From the NCBI GenBank assembly GCA_965206125.1, contig CBDBIN010000046.1:248001-312000 (forward strand): a DNA stretch of 64,000 nt. Direction: 5' to 3'. Shown one piece after another: positions 26,929 to 35,480 of this stretch (within the stretch, counting starts at the first letter, position 1; each line of letters starts with the position of its first letter). The notes beneath the pieces were generated by a model. The model saw only the letters and a list, made by a program, of their open reading frames with translations. It did no database searches and was not told the origin of the DNA. This DNA comes from CAXWPM01 sp965206125. Lineage in GTDB: Bacteria > Acidobacteriota > Terriglobia > 20CM-2-55-15. Position numbers and translations under genes: made by a program.

Positions 26929-27711
26929 ATGAAATCTGTTGCAGCGCTACTGGCACTCGTGATCGCCGCCGCCGGCACCCTCCAGGCTCAAGGGCCCGAT
27001 ACGGTATTCATCGAGGAACTGACCTGGACCGAGATACGGGACCGGATCGAAAACGGGACCACGTCGGTCATCATCGCCACCGGCGGCACCGAACAGAACG
27101 GCCCGCACATGGTGATGGGAAAGCACAACTTCATCATCAAGGTAACGGCGGAGCGGATCGCCCGGGAACTCGGCAACACGTTGGTCGCACCCGTCGTGGC
27201 ATACGTTCCGGAGGGAAACCCCGATAGCGTGAGCAATCCCGGCGTAATTTCGCTCCCGAACGACGTCTTCGTCCAACTGCTCGAGTACGCAGCACGCAGC
27301 CTGAAGAGCGGCGGCTTTACCGACATCATTCTGATAGGTGACAGCGGCGGTAATCAGCGAGGCATGGGTCAGGTCGCCGAGAAACTCAACGAACTCTGGG
27401 CCGGCACGGGCTCCCGCGTTCATTTCGCCCCCGACTACTACAGCAACAACGGCTTTGCCGACTGGTTGGAGTCCGAGGGCGAAGACCGCGCCGATATCGG
27501 TTCCCACGCCGGGATCACGGATACGTCCCAGGTGATGGCCGTCGACTCAAACCTGATCCGCTTCCACATGCGCGCTCCGGGCGGTGGCTTCGAAGGCGCC
27601 GGAGTCCGTGGCGATCCGACCAAGGCCACCGTGGATTACGGGCGAGTCGGGTTACAGATGAAGGTCGATGCGGCCCTTAGGAAGATCCGGGAGCTGATGT
27701 CCCAGGACTAG
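26929..27711 (+). CDS. Exported creatininase-family protein with altered metal-site residues
   Basis: Creatininase/creatinine amidohydrolase superfamily, 260 residues, with a signal peptide (1 to about 20, ending TLQAQ). Family landmarks are TGGTEQNGPH (52-60), GDSGGNQ (137-143) and SHAGITDTS (192-200). Compared with the canonical EQHGPHxxxxTD, NGHGGN and HAGxxETS motifs, three metal-ligand positions differ: His to Asn57, Asp to His66 and His to Ser139. From memory, exported relatives with EQNGPH and GKHN exist in several phyla, so this may be a subfamily with its own chemistry. It lies directly right of the IS30 element; the ribosome site GAGAGG is close to the IS end. Confidence 0.82.
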   Translation: MKSVAALLALVIAAAGTLQAQGPDTVFIEELTWTEIRDRIENGTTSVIIATGGTEQNGPHMVMGKHNFIIKVTAERIARELGNTLVAPVVAYVPEGNPDSVSNPGVISLPNDVFVQLLEYAARSLKSGGFTDIILIGDSGGNQRGMGQVAEKLNELWAGTGSRVHFAPDYYSNNGFADWLESEGEDRADIGSHAGITDTSQVMAVDSNLIRFHMRAPGGGFEGAGVRGDPTKATVDYGRVGLQMKVDAALRKIRELMSQD

Positions 27712-27756
27712 AATCCTCCTGTAGGTGCGCTCTATGGGCGCACAATAGTGCACAGG

Positions 27757-28881
27757 TCAGCAATCCCAGTGCAGGGCGACCCACCGCTCGGCGTCAACGC
27801 GTTCGAGGAACCGGCCCGCCCGAATGCGCTTCCCTTTGACATGGTCGAAGACGTGCTGGACGAAGTCGCCGAGTCTCTCTCGGAGCTGATCGTCCACGAC
27901 CAGCTCTTCGCCCGGCAGGACCGCCAGGACGTTGTGGTCCTCGTCGCCGTCCTCGAGTTGCTCCATCAACCCCTCGGCCCTGCAGTCGACGATATCGCCC
28001 GTATGAAGCAGTTGCTCAGTGACGACAAAGCAGTCCAGGTTGCCGCCGTCGGCCGCGGTCGAGTTCAGGATGAAGCCGTAAGGGTAGGGATAGGGCCGCG
28101 AGACGCGGACGCTTTTCTCGTGGCGTAGCGTCTTTTCGTCATGGATGTTCTTCGTGTCCGAGCCGGCTTCGTTCTCGATGAACACTCGAATCGTTGGCGG
28201 TCGCGGGGGCGTCGCCTCATCAAGTGCGGCTTGGAAGGCCGCCGGGTCCTTGTAATCGGGAACGACATGCGAGGCGCCGTGGCCGCGAAGCCGTCCTTCC
28301 CGGTCCCCGGTCCCCACTCCGACGAACGGGAGATTCAACCGAGCCGCGGCCCGGACATCCCACACTTCGTCCCCGACATAGACAATCCTTTCGAAGGCGT
28401 CGCCGGACTCGGAAGCCCTCCGAATTGCGGCGCGGATCACGTGTGCCCGGGAAAGGGCATCGTCCGACGATGCGAACGGTACGCCCTCGACGTCGATACC
28501 GGCGTGCCGCAACTTGAGCCGGGCGGATGCGTTCCAGGCACCGGTGGCCACTGCGGCGGCGGCCTGATCGTCGTCCCGCAGCCGGTCGAACGCCCTCGGC
28601 GCTCCGGGTACCGGTTCCAGTCCGTGGCTATCCATATGGCGGCTCATTTTTTCGACAAACCGCTCCTGGATGCGGCCGAGGTTTTCGGGCGTAGCCTCAC
28701 CCAGATGCCGAGTGAGGATGTCCGAAGCGATGCCGCTGTCGGTGGAGTAGCGGTACGATGCCCAGTCCGTGTTGATGTCCCGGATCGCGAACAGTTCGTC
28801 GAACGCCGCAACAAAGCACGCGGTGTCGACCCTCGTGGTGTCGGTGAGCGTGCCGTCGATATCGAATACAGTGAGTCTCAT
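27757..28881 (-). CDS. HAD-like phosphatase fused to a degenerate inorganic pyrophosphatase-like domain
   Basis: A 374-residue two-domain protein. Residues 1 to about 220 are a haloacid dehalogenase phosphatase of the phosphoglycolate phosphatase type: FDIDGTLTDT (6-15) with the nucleophile Asp7 and YVGDEVWDVRAAA (168-180). Residues about 231-365 resemble family I soluble pyrophosphatase: IRVFIENEAG, YPYPYGFI (264-271), DGGNLDCFV (278-286), EDGDEDHNVLAV. Key metal or catalytic positions are changed (DGDPxD to DGGNLD; the Lys after the second acidic cluster to Asn317; the Tyr-Lys pair to Val-Phe), so pyrophosphatase activity is doubtful. I start at the ATG at 28881, directly before LTVFDIDGT. 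Convergent with the creatininase-family gene. Confidence 0.85.
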   Translation of the reverse strand: MRLTVFDIDGTLTDTTRVDTACFVAAFDELFAIRDINTDWASYRYSTDSGIASDILTRHLGEATPENLGRIQERFVEKMSRHMDSHGLEPVPGAPRAFDRLRDDDQAAAAVATGAWNASARLKLRHAGIDVEGVPFASSDDALSRAHVIRAAIRRASESGDAFERIVYVGDEVWDVRAAARLNLPFVGVGTGDREGRLRGHGASHVVPDYKDPAAFQAALDEATPPRPPTIRVFIENEAGSDTKNIHDEKTLRHEKSVRVSRPYPYPYGFILNSTAADGGNLDCFVVTEQLLHTGDIVDCRAEGLMEQLEDGDEDHNVLAVLPGEELVVDDQLRERLGDFVQHVFDHVKGKRIRAGRFLERVDAERWVALHWDC

Positions 28882-28945
28882 TCGGCGTTGGCGCGGATGA
28901 CCCGGTTGATCCTGCTTCAACGAGCGTGACGGTTACCGAGGAGAT

Positions 28946-29458
28946 CTATTCGATCTTCAGGATTTCCAGGACCACACGCCCGCGCGGAAGGTCCAACTGA
29001 ACCTCATCGCCGACTTCCCTGGAGATCAGCGCGCGGGCGATGGGAGAAATCCAGCTGATCCTTCCGTTGTCCGGGTCGGTCTCGTCGACGCCCGAGATCC
29101 GATACGACTTTTCGTTACCGTCCTCGTCGGCCACGGTCACCCTCGTGCCGAAGACGACGCGGTCCGGGATCTTGTCCGGCGGTTCGACGATCTCGAGCCC
29201 TGACACGCGTTCGTCCAGGTATCGGATCTTTCGGTCCAGCTCGCGCAGGCGTTTCTTGTCGGCCGGCTCCGGTTCTTCGCCAATGTCCTCACGCAGGCGC
29301 GGACGCTCGTCGACGAGGTTCCGGAGATGGGCCCGGAGACGCGTCGCACCCTCGGGCGTGATGTAGTTCTTGACGCCGGGCGGCAGGACCTCCTTCGGTT
29401 CAACGACGATTTCGTCGAGCGACTCGTTGTCGGATTCGCGGGTGAATGCTCTTGCCAT
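28946..29458 (-). CDS. GreB-like transcription factor lacking the catalytic coiled-coil tip
   Basis: GreA/GreB family protein of 170 residues that would bind the RNA polymerase secondary channel. The C-terminal domain is GreB-like (ISPIARALISREVGDEVQLDLPRG), and the coiled-coil return helix DKKRLRELDRKIRYLDERV matches GreB KKRLREIDRRVRYL. The tip between the helices (about residues 55-68) is about ten residues shorter than in GreB and lacks the acidic DxSENA motif that supports RNA cleavage. It may therefore modulate polymerase without stimulating cleavage. An extra N-terminal segment of about 25 residues is present. It starts immediately after the upstream stop codon. Confidence 0.85.
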   Translation of the reverse strand: MARAFTRESDNESLDEIVVEPKEVLPPGVKNYITPEGATRLRAHLRNLVDERPRLREDIGEEPEPADKKRLRELDRKIRYLDERVSGLEIVEPPDKIPDRVVFGTRVTVADEDGNEKSYRISGVDETDPDNGRISWISPIARALISREVGDEVQLDLPRGRVVLEILKIE

Positions 29459-30574
29459 TTAGTCGCTCGATTGTAGCCAATCCAGAAAAACCCCCGCAAA
29501 GTCCGAATCCTGGATGCGGGCACCGTCGAGTGGGTTGTCCCACCAGACGCCTTCGCTGTTGGCCAGAACAATCAGCGTGGCGCCGTGTTGGGGGACCTTC
29601 AGATACAGTGCGGAAAAAGCACCCGGCCACCATCCCGAGTGCCAGATGAGAAGCTGACCCTCATAGTCCTGGACGTACCAGCCGATTCCATAAGGCAGGG
29701 TCCCACCGGCGACCGACTCGGTCGGCGTGAACATCGCGGCCTTTGAACTCTCGGAGATAAGCTCGCCGCCGTCGAGCGCGATGTCGAACCTGGCAAGATC
29801 GACGACCGTCGAGATAACGCCCCCTGCCGCTCCGTCGCCCTGAGGATCCATTGGAGGAGCAGGGGTCGCCTGTCCGAATTCGATTTTGTAGGGGGTGGCC
29901 AGCCTCGAGGCCAGGCTTTCCGGAGGCGGCAAATCCCGATGGATGCGTGCGGAATCCTTCATTCCCACGGGTTCTAAGATGTGGGCCGACACGAGTGAGG
30001 AAAAACCCTGCCCCGCCTGGTGGGCGATGGACCGGGAGGCGTAGGAAAATGCGACAGGGTTATAGCGGAATCTCTCACCGGGGATTCCGTTCACCGTGTG
30101 GCCCAGATGCTGCCGGAGCGTCGCCTGGCAGGAGTAGTCCGTCGCGAAGATGGAATCTGTCTCCCCGAACTCGGTGCAGAACTCCACGAATTCCGGCGTC
30201 TCGGCCATTGGTTGATCCAGGTCGAGCGCGCCAACTTCTACCAGCTTCATCGCCAGCGTCCCGGAGATCGCTTTGGTCACCGATGCGATCCGGTACGGCG
30301 TGTTTTCATCGGCGTCGACCGATTCGGCGATATCCGCGTAGCCGAAGCCCCGAGCGAGGACGAGCTCTCCGCCCCGCACCACTGCGACCGACATCCCCGG
30401 GATCAGGCGTTCACCCCGGAGGCGTGCCAGTTCGCTCTCGAGTGGTTGCACGGGTATGTCCGCCGTGGTTGCCTGGTCCGGGTCCCCGCCGGCGCAGGCG
30501 GCAACCGCGAGTGCGGCCAGGGCGAGAATCGCCCATCCGGCGGCCTTCGCTCGTGGGTAGTTCATGTTGCTCAT
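29459..30574 (-). CDS. Serine hydrolase of the class C beta-lactamase family, predicted lipoprotein
   Basis: Beta-lactamase/DD-peptidase fold hydrolase, 371 residues, with a lipoprotein signal (LAVAAC, lipid-modified Cys27). The catalytic Ser-Lys motif is SVTK (98-101) and the third motif is HSG in IWHSGWWPG near the C-terminus. The second motif, usually YxN, reads FRYNPVAFSYAS, so the Asn is displaced relative to the Tyr. Such proteins act as esterases, peptidases or lactamases; the substrate is unknown. The stop codon is immediately followed by the ATG of the GreB-like gene. Confidence 0.88.
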   Translation of the reverse strand: MSNMNYPRAKAAGWAILALAALAVAACAGGDPDQATTADIPVQPLESELARLRGERLIPGMSVAVVRGGELVLARGFGYADIAESVDADENTPYRIASVTKAISGTLAMKLVEVGALDLDQPMAETPEFVEFCTEFGETDSIFATDYSCQATLRQHLGHTVNGIPGERFRYNPVAFSYASRSIAHQAGQGFSSLVSAHILEPVGMKDSARIHRDLPPPESLASRLATPYKIEFGQATPAPPMDPQGDGAAGGVISTVVDLARFDIALDGGELISESSKAAMFTPTESVAGGTLPYGIGWYVQDYEGQLLIWHSGWWPGAFSALYLKVPQHGATLIVLANSEGVWWDNPLDGARIQDSDFAGVFLDWLQSSD

Positions 30575-30630
30575 GATACACGCCGACCGCCGGTTGGCGA
30601 TGGCCTTGCTTGCGGGCCGATGATCAGAAT

Positions 30631-30705
30631 CAGAACCGGGAACGGTAGTGACTGGGTAGTCCTCTTGCGTTCAGCAGGACCCCGTCGCTACCGCTCTGGG
30701 TTCTG
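30631..30705. repeat. Long imperfect hairpin between the ABC-F and serine hydrolase genes
   Basis: The left arm at 30631-30652 (starting CAGAACC and containing CGGTAGTGAC) pairs with 30684-30705 at 18 of 22 positions. An inner stem GTCCT/AGGAC and a loop lie between. Single arms of the same family occur at 17890-17913 and 46115-46136. It could act as a transcription or mRNA-processing boundary between two leftward genes. Confidence 0.6.
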
Positions 30706-30717
30706 TTGGGCTACTGC

Positions 30718-32598
30718 TCAGCTGATCTGGTTCCAGCATGCTTCCAGGTCCCGGTAGAGCCTTTCGAGCAGCTCCTTCAGCTCCGTGTAGCGACGGTTTG
30801 TGTCGTCCCACTCCATGCCGGCCGGCGGAGACGTGAACAACGCTTCGATTTCCCGCAGGTCCCGTTCGCGGTCGGCGATTTCGTCCTCGAGTCGCTTGGC
30901 TTCCCGGGCAAGCTGTTCTCTCTTGTTCTTGCTGAGTTTTCGGGCCGGCTTTTCCTTCGGTTGCGGGTGCAGGGGGGGATCCCCTGTCACTTCGGTTTCC
31001 GCATCTACGCTGTTTCCCAGCCATTGCTCGAACGCGTCGAAACGGTCGAACGTCTGCGCACCTTCCGGGCCAAGGTAGAGAATGTGCGTGGCTATCCTGC
31101 GAACAAGGTACCGGTCGTGGGTGACGAGAATCATCGTCCCCGGGTAGTCCGCCAGCGCTGTTTCCAGCGCCTCGCGCGAACGAATGTCAAGATGGTTGGT
31201 CGGTTCGTCGAGTGCGAGCATCGTCGGCGCCTTGTAGATGATTTTCGCCAACGTCAGCCTGGACTTTTCTCCGCCGCTCAAGGCGCCGATTCGCTTGAAG
31301 ACCTCTTCCCCCCGGAACAGGAAGGCTCCCAGGAACGATCGCAGTTCGCCGTCGGTCGCCACCGTGTCGATCGCGCGCAGTTCCTCGAGGACCGTCGCCT
31401 CCCGGTCGAGGTCTTCAAGTTGCTGGGCGTAGTAGCCGACGGCGAGGCGTTCGTCCCATACCAGTTCCCCGCCCAGCGGCGGCTGTCCCCCGATCAGCGA
31501 ACGCAGGAGCGTGGTTTTTCCGGACCCGTTCGCTCCGACCAGCGCCCACCGCTCGCCGCGTTGCACGTCCACGTTGAGGTCGGTCAGAATTGGCCGAGTT
31601 GGCTCGTACCCGATCGAAAGGCCGCGTGCCGAGATCAGGTATCGGCCGGTCCGGTCCGTCGGTGCAAAGTTGAAACGGACACCCGCACCGTCCTCTTCGG
31701 GCCGCCGAATGCGCTCCGTCCGCTTCAGCATGTTGCGACGGGACTGCGCCTGCTTTGTCTTCTGACCGTAGATATTCCGTTGAATGTAGTCTTCTGTGCG
31801 GCGGATCCATTCCTGCTGGCGTTGCCACTCTGTTTGCTGTAGCTCGAGCCGCTCGGCCCGCTGCTTCGTGTATGCGGAATAGTTGCCCTTGTAGGCTGTG
31901 ACCGCACCCTGTTCCAGGGAGAGGACTCTCGAGACGATTTGATCGAGGAAGAAGCGATCATGCGACACGATCAACAGCGTCTTGTCGGTGCCTTTGAGGA
32001 AGTGTTCCAGCCATTCGATCGACCGAATGTCCAGGTGGTTGGTCGGTTCGTCGAGCAGCAGGAGGTCGACCTCGGCGAGCAGCAATCGCACGAGAGCCAG
32101 GCGATTCTTTTCTCCCCCGGAAAGCTCTGCGGCGGGTTCGGTGAATCGATCCGCGCTAAAACCGACTCCGAGCAAGGCGGCTTCGGCCCGGGCGCGATAG
32201 CTGTAGCCGCCGTGGAACTCAAAGTCCTGCAATAGTTCGGAGTAGCGTTCGAGGATTGCCGGGGCAGCGTTTTCGGCGATGGATGCCTCCATGTCCCGAA
32301 GGCGTCCCTCAGTAGCCTGCAGGTCAGCGAAGGATTCCAGCACGACGCTGAGTGGGGTCGCCCGATCGCCGAAATCGGGGATCTGGTCGATACAGCCTAC
32401 CCGCGTCCCCGAACCCATCGTGAGCGTGCCGGTATCGGGATCGACGGTCCCTGCGATCATGCCGAGCACTGTGGTCTTTCCGGCGCCGTTCGGTCCGAGC
32501 AGGCCGACCTTCTGTCCGGGATCGATCTGGAAAGAAACGCCGTGGAAGATATCGAAGGAGCCGTAGGCCTTGGAAACTTCGTGGAATCGGACCAGCAT
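30718..32598 (-). CDS. ABC-F family ATPase
   Basis: Cytosolic translation-associated ATPase with two ABC domains and no membrane segment; 626 residues. Walker A motifs are GPNGAGKTT (about 35-43) and GANGSGKTT. Both domains have LSGGEK signatures and LDEPTNHLDIRS Walker B regions. The inter-domain linker (about 240-310) is helical and Arg/Gln-rich (QRAERLELQQTEWQRQQEW), as in ABC-F factors that contact the ribosome. A C-terminal charged coiled coil (about 545-626, RKLSKNKREQLAREAKRLEDE) resembles Uup and YheS types. The exact subfamily cannot be assigned. Confidence 0.93.
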   Translation of the reverse strand: MLVRFHEVSKAYGSFDIFHGVSFQIDPGQKVGLLGPNGAGKTTVLGMIAGTVDPDTGTLTMGSGTRVGCIDQIPDFGDRATPLSVVLESFADLQATEGRLRDMEASIAENAAPAILERYSELLQDFEFHGGYSYRARAEAALLGVGFSADRFTEPAAELSGGEKNRLALVRLLLAEVDLLLLDEPTNHLDIRSIEWLEHFLKGTDKTLLIVSHDRFFLDQIVSRVLSLEQGAVTAYKGNYSAYTKQRAERLELQQTEWQRQQEWIRRTEDYIQRNIYGQKTKQAQSRRNMLKRTERIRRPEEDGAGVRFNFAPTDRTGRYLISARGLSIGYEPTRPILTDLNVDVQRGERWALVGANGSGKTTLLRSLIGGQPPLGGELVWDERLAVGYYAQQLEDLDREATVLEELRAIDTVATDGELRSFLGAFLFRGEEVFKRIGALSGGEKSRLTLAKIIYKAPTMLALDEPTNHLDIRSREALETALADYPGTMILVTHDRYLVRRIATHILYLGPEGAQTFDRFDAFEQWLGNSVDAETEVTGDPPLHPQPKEKPARKLSKNKREQLAREAKRLEDEIADRERDLREIEALFTSPPAGMEWDDTNRRYTELKELLERLYRDLEACWNQIS

Positions 32599-32733
32599 CT
32601 AGCAGCCTGTGGCAGAACCACTGGCTACTGGCAAGCTCGTGGAACGAGTTTGCGGTTCTCGGTTACGCGCGCGGCGACGGAAATGAAGCTCTTTCATCCT
32701 GGAGGAGCGGCAACAACCGAGATCGCGTGTCCG

Positions 32734-33927
32734 TCAGGCGGCGTTGGGGATTGCGGCTTCCTCGCCCGCGAGGATCTCGATGGCTCGGTCGAGTTGTCGG
32801 TCGCCTTCCGAGGCCCCGGCATTCGGGGCCGCGAGTGGATCGCCCACGGTTGCGGCAACCTCTACCGTGGGCTCTACGCCAGAGCGCTGAATTTCCGTGC
32901 CGTTGGGTGAGTAGTAGTTGGCAACCGACAGCAGCAGGGCCCGTCCCCCTTCGAGGAGGAATAGCTTCTGGACCGATCCGAGGCCGAATGTCCGGATCCC
33001 GACCAGTTCGCCGCGTTCGTTATCGCGGATCGCCGCCGCGGTTATCTCGGCCGCGTTCGCCGTACCTTCGTTGACCAGGACGACGAGCGGCAAATCCGAA
33101 AACACGCTATCTGCTTCGGCGGTAAAAGTTTCGCGCTCGAAAGTCTGTCCTTCCAGGTATCCGAGCGTACCGGAACCGACGAATAGATTGGCGAGCGCGA
33201 GAGCCTCTTCACGCGTCCCGCCCGCGGAATTCCGCAGGTCGAGAATCCATCTCACGGCACCTTCAGCCGACAACGCTTCCATCCGGCGTCGCGTTTCATC
33301 CGCCTTGCCCGGGCCAATGACCGGAACCTTGAGATATCCCACTGCCTGTTCGAGCAATCGCGCTTCTACCGGTGGCGCCGAGACGACTTCGCGAGTCAGG
33401 GTGACGGTTTCGGCCGCGGCCCTGGAGCGGCGGATGATCCGCAGTTCGACCTCGGTGCCTGTTTCTCCGGACAACAGCTGCTGGACTTCGAGGAGGTTAT
33501 GCTCACGCAGCGATTCCGACGCGATGCCCTCGATCGTGTCCCCGGTTCCGAATCCGGCCCGGTCGGCCGGGCCGCCCGGCACGGCTGAGACGATGACGGG
33601 ATAGTCGAACTTCTTAGCAAGGGTTACGCCGATTCCGGCGGCCGTTACCTCGTCGTAGCTTTCGTAAAACCGTACGCCTTCCAGGGTCAGGTAGCCCCCG
33701 TAAGGGTCGACACGCTCGACCATGCCCCGGACTGCCCCTTCCCAGGCAGCCTCCAAGGCCGGATCGTCGACGTAGTCGCCTTGAATCCGGTTGTAGACTT
33801 CCATCAGCGTCGAAAGCTCGGGGTAGGATCCCTGGGCGCTTACCCGGCCCATCATCCCGCCGACAACCGCGTACGTGACGACGATGGACGAGATCACCAG
33901 GATCGAGTACTTCGTTCTTGAACTCAA
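32734..33927 (-). CDS. S41 (CtpA-type) protease homologue lacking the catalytic Ser-Lys dyad
   Basis: Carboxy-terminal processing protease family, 397 residues, with an N-terminal membrane anchor or signal (ILVISSIVVTYAVVGG). A PDZ domain (about 95-165, GIGVTLAKKFDYPVIVSAVPGGPADRAGFGTGD) precedes the S41 core with ILDLRNSAGG (228-237). The catalytic Ser of the GxASAxE motif is replaced in GTANAAE (Asn291), and the catalytic Lys of FGKGSVQ is replaced in FGLGSVQ (Leu316). The 25-residue spacing between these positions is the same as between Ser430 and Lys455 of E. coli Tsp. It is therefore probably a pseudoprotease, perhaps a scaffold or inhibitor. The gene is intact. Confidence 0.88.
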   Translation of the reverse strand: MSSRTKYSILVISSIVVTYAVVGGMMGRVSAQGSYPELSTLMEVYNRIQGDYVDDPALEAAWEGAVRGMVERVDPYGGYLTLEGVRFYESYDEVTAAGIGVTLAKKFDYPVIVSAVPGGPADRAGFGTGDTIEGIASESLREHNLLEVQQLLSGETGTEVELRIIRRSRAAAETVTLTREVVSAPPVEARLLEQAVGYLKVPVIGPGKADETRRRMEALSAEGAVRWILDLRNSAGGTREEALALANLFVGSGTLGYLEGQTFERETFTAEADSVFSDLPLVVLVNEGTANAAEITAAAIRDNERGELVGIRTFGLGSVQKLFLLEGGRALLLSVANYYSPNGTEIQRSGVEPTVEVAATVGDPLAAPNAGASEGDRQLDRAIEILAGEEAAIPNAA

Positions 33928-34041
33928 ACCGAACCTCCGAGGCTAAAGCGTAAGTTACTTCGATTATAGCGTGGGTATGGTGCGTTCCATATGCGCCCGA
34001 AGGTTTTTTTGCGCGGTATCTTTGCGCGGTATCATGGGAAT

Positions 34042-34467
34042 GTGAAGGCGGATGTCGTGCGCAGGATGGCCCTCGACGTGGGAGACCGGCGGATCGGGAT
34101 TGCCGTCACCGATCGGCTTGGAATGGCCGTGCATGGCCGTCCGACCCGCGTCCGTATGAATCTCGATGCCGACATTCTGCATATTTGCGAGCTTGTCGGT
34201 AGCGAAGGTGTCGGCGAAGTCGTCGTCGGACTTCCCAAGCATATGGATGGGAAGCGGAGCCGTCAGACGGAGAAAACCGAAGTGTTTGTGGAGCGGCTCA
34301 TACGCGACTTGCCGGTGCCTGTTGTGCTCTGGGACGAGCGACTGACGTCGTTCGCCGCCGAACAGCAGCTTGAAGAGCTTGGCCTGGCCTGGCGCAAGAG
34401 GCGGAAGCACGTCGACGAATTGGCGGCGACGCTGATATTGGAGGACTACCTCGAGCAGCACCGATGA
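34042..34467 (+). CDS. ruvX: Putative pre-16S rRNA nuclease RuvX/YqgF
   Basis: RNase H-fold nuclease of the YqgF family (141 residues from the chosen GTG), implicated in 16S rRNA 5' maturation. Motifs are MALDVGDRRIGIAVTD at the start, VGLPKHMDG in the middle and WDERLTSFAAEQ followed by HVDELAATLILEDYL. The frame is open upstream to 33991, but the GTG at 34042 gives the normal length; the ATG at 34066 is an alternative. It overlaps mltG by four bases (ATGA), a common pairing. Confidence 0.92.
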   Translation: MKADVVRRMALDVGDRRIGIAVTDRLGMAVHGRPTRVRMNLDADILHICELVGSEGVGEVVVGLPKHMDGKRSRQTEKTEVFVERLIRDLPVPVVLWDERLTSFAAEQQLEELGLAWRKRRKHVDELAATLILEDYLEQHR

Positions 34468-35480
34468 AACGTGTCTTACTCATTCTCTTCCTGTTGGGAT
34501 TGATGCTCGCGTCCGGTGCTGCGGGGTACGGCTGGTACCTCGTTCAGCAACCCTATCGCACCCATTCGGGTTCCCAGGTCGTCGATATTCCATTCGGTGT
34601 CGGCTCGGAGGAGATTGTCGACCTGCTCGTCGCCAAGGGCGTGATCGGGTACCGCTACCCGGCGCTGGCCCACCTTTATTTCAGTGCATACCGCGGAAAA
34701 CTGCAGGCCGGGGAGTACCTGTTCGAGCAAGCAATGAACGTCGAAGAAGTATTCGAAAAGCTCGGACGGGGTGATGTCCGACTGTACACATTCACCGTGC
34801 CGGAAGGGTTGCGGCTCGACGAGATCGCTCTTCTGTGGGAGGAAGCCCGCCTCGGTTTGGGTCAAGAGTTCCTCGAAGCGGCCGTGGCCGCGCTACCTAA
34901 GATTCAGCAGATCGACCCTGGGGCCGTGTCCACGGAGGGTTACCTCTTTCCGGAGACATATTCGTTTCCGCGGGGTGTGACCGCAGCCGAGGGCGTTGAG
35001 GCAATGATCCGCGGCTTTGAAGATGCGGTGGCACGGCTTGCGGCCCAGGTGGACCCGGACCAGTGGGGGCTGGACCTGAACCGCACGCTCATCCTGGCGT
35101 CATTGATCGAGAGCGAGGCCGCCGTGGCCGACGAACGGGAAGTGATCTCTTCGGTGTTCATGAACCGGCTAGACCGCGGGATGCGTCTCGAATGCGACCC
35201 GACGGTGATCTACGCACTCGTCCTCGAGGGAAGCTATCGGGGCAGGCTGCTGAGGGAGGATCTGGGCTTCGATTCGCCGTACAACACATACATCAACGCG
35301 GACCTTCCCCCGGGGCCGATTTCCAACCCCGGATATGCCTCGCTCCGGGCGGCGGTCTCCCCGGCCGACACGAACTTCTACTACTTCGTGAGGACCGATG
35401 GAGGACGGCATACGTTCTCTAGAACGTTGACCGAGCACAATCGGGCGGTTGCTGCGTATAGACAGGGGACGGAGCCTTAG
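34464..35480 (+). CDS. mltG: Endolytic murein transglycosylase MltG
   Basis: Inner-membrane lytic transglycosylase thought to end glycan-strand synthesis; 338 residues. One N-terminal membrane helix (LLILFLLGLMLASGAAG) is followed by a LysM-like domain (about 38-105). The YceG catalytic domain has LASLIESEA, with the catalytic Glu at about 216, and later EGYLFPETY-type and NRL..GM.L..DPTV blocks. The last codons (GTEP and the TAG) lie inside the first of three hairpin repeats, so the C-terminal residues come from repeat DNA. Coupled to ruvX by an ATGA overlap. Confidence 0.95.
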   Translation: MKRVLLILFLLGLMLASGAAGYGWYLVQQPYRTHSGSQVVDIPFGVGSEEIVDLLVAKGVIGYRYPALAHLYFSAYRGKLQAGEYLFEQAMNVEEVFEKLGRGDVRLYTFTVPEGLRLDEIALLWEEARLGLGQEFLEAAVAALPKIQQIDPGAVSTEGYLFPETYSFPRGVTAAEGVEAMIRGFEDAVARLAAQVDPDQWGLDLNRTLILASLIESEAAVADEREVISSVFMNRLDRGMRLECDPTVIYALVLEGSYRGRLLREDLGFDSPYNTYINADLPPGPISNPGYASLRAAVSPADTNFYYFVRTDGGRHTFSRTLTEHNRAVAAYRQGTEP

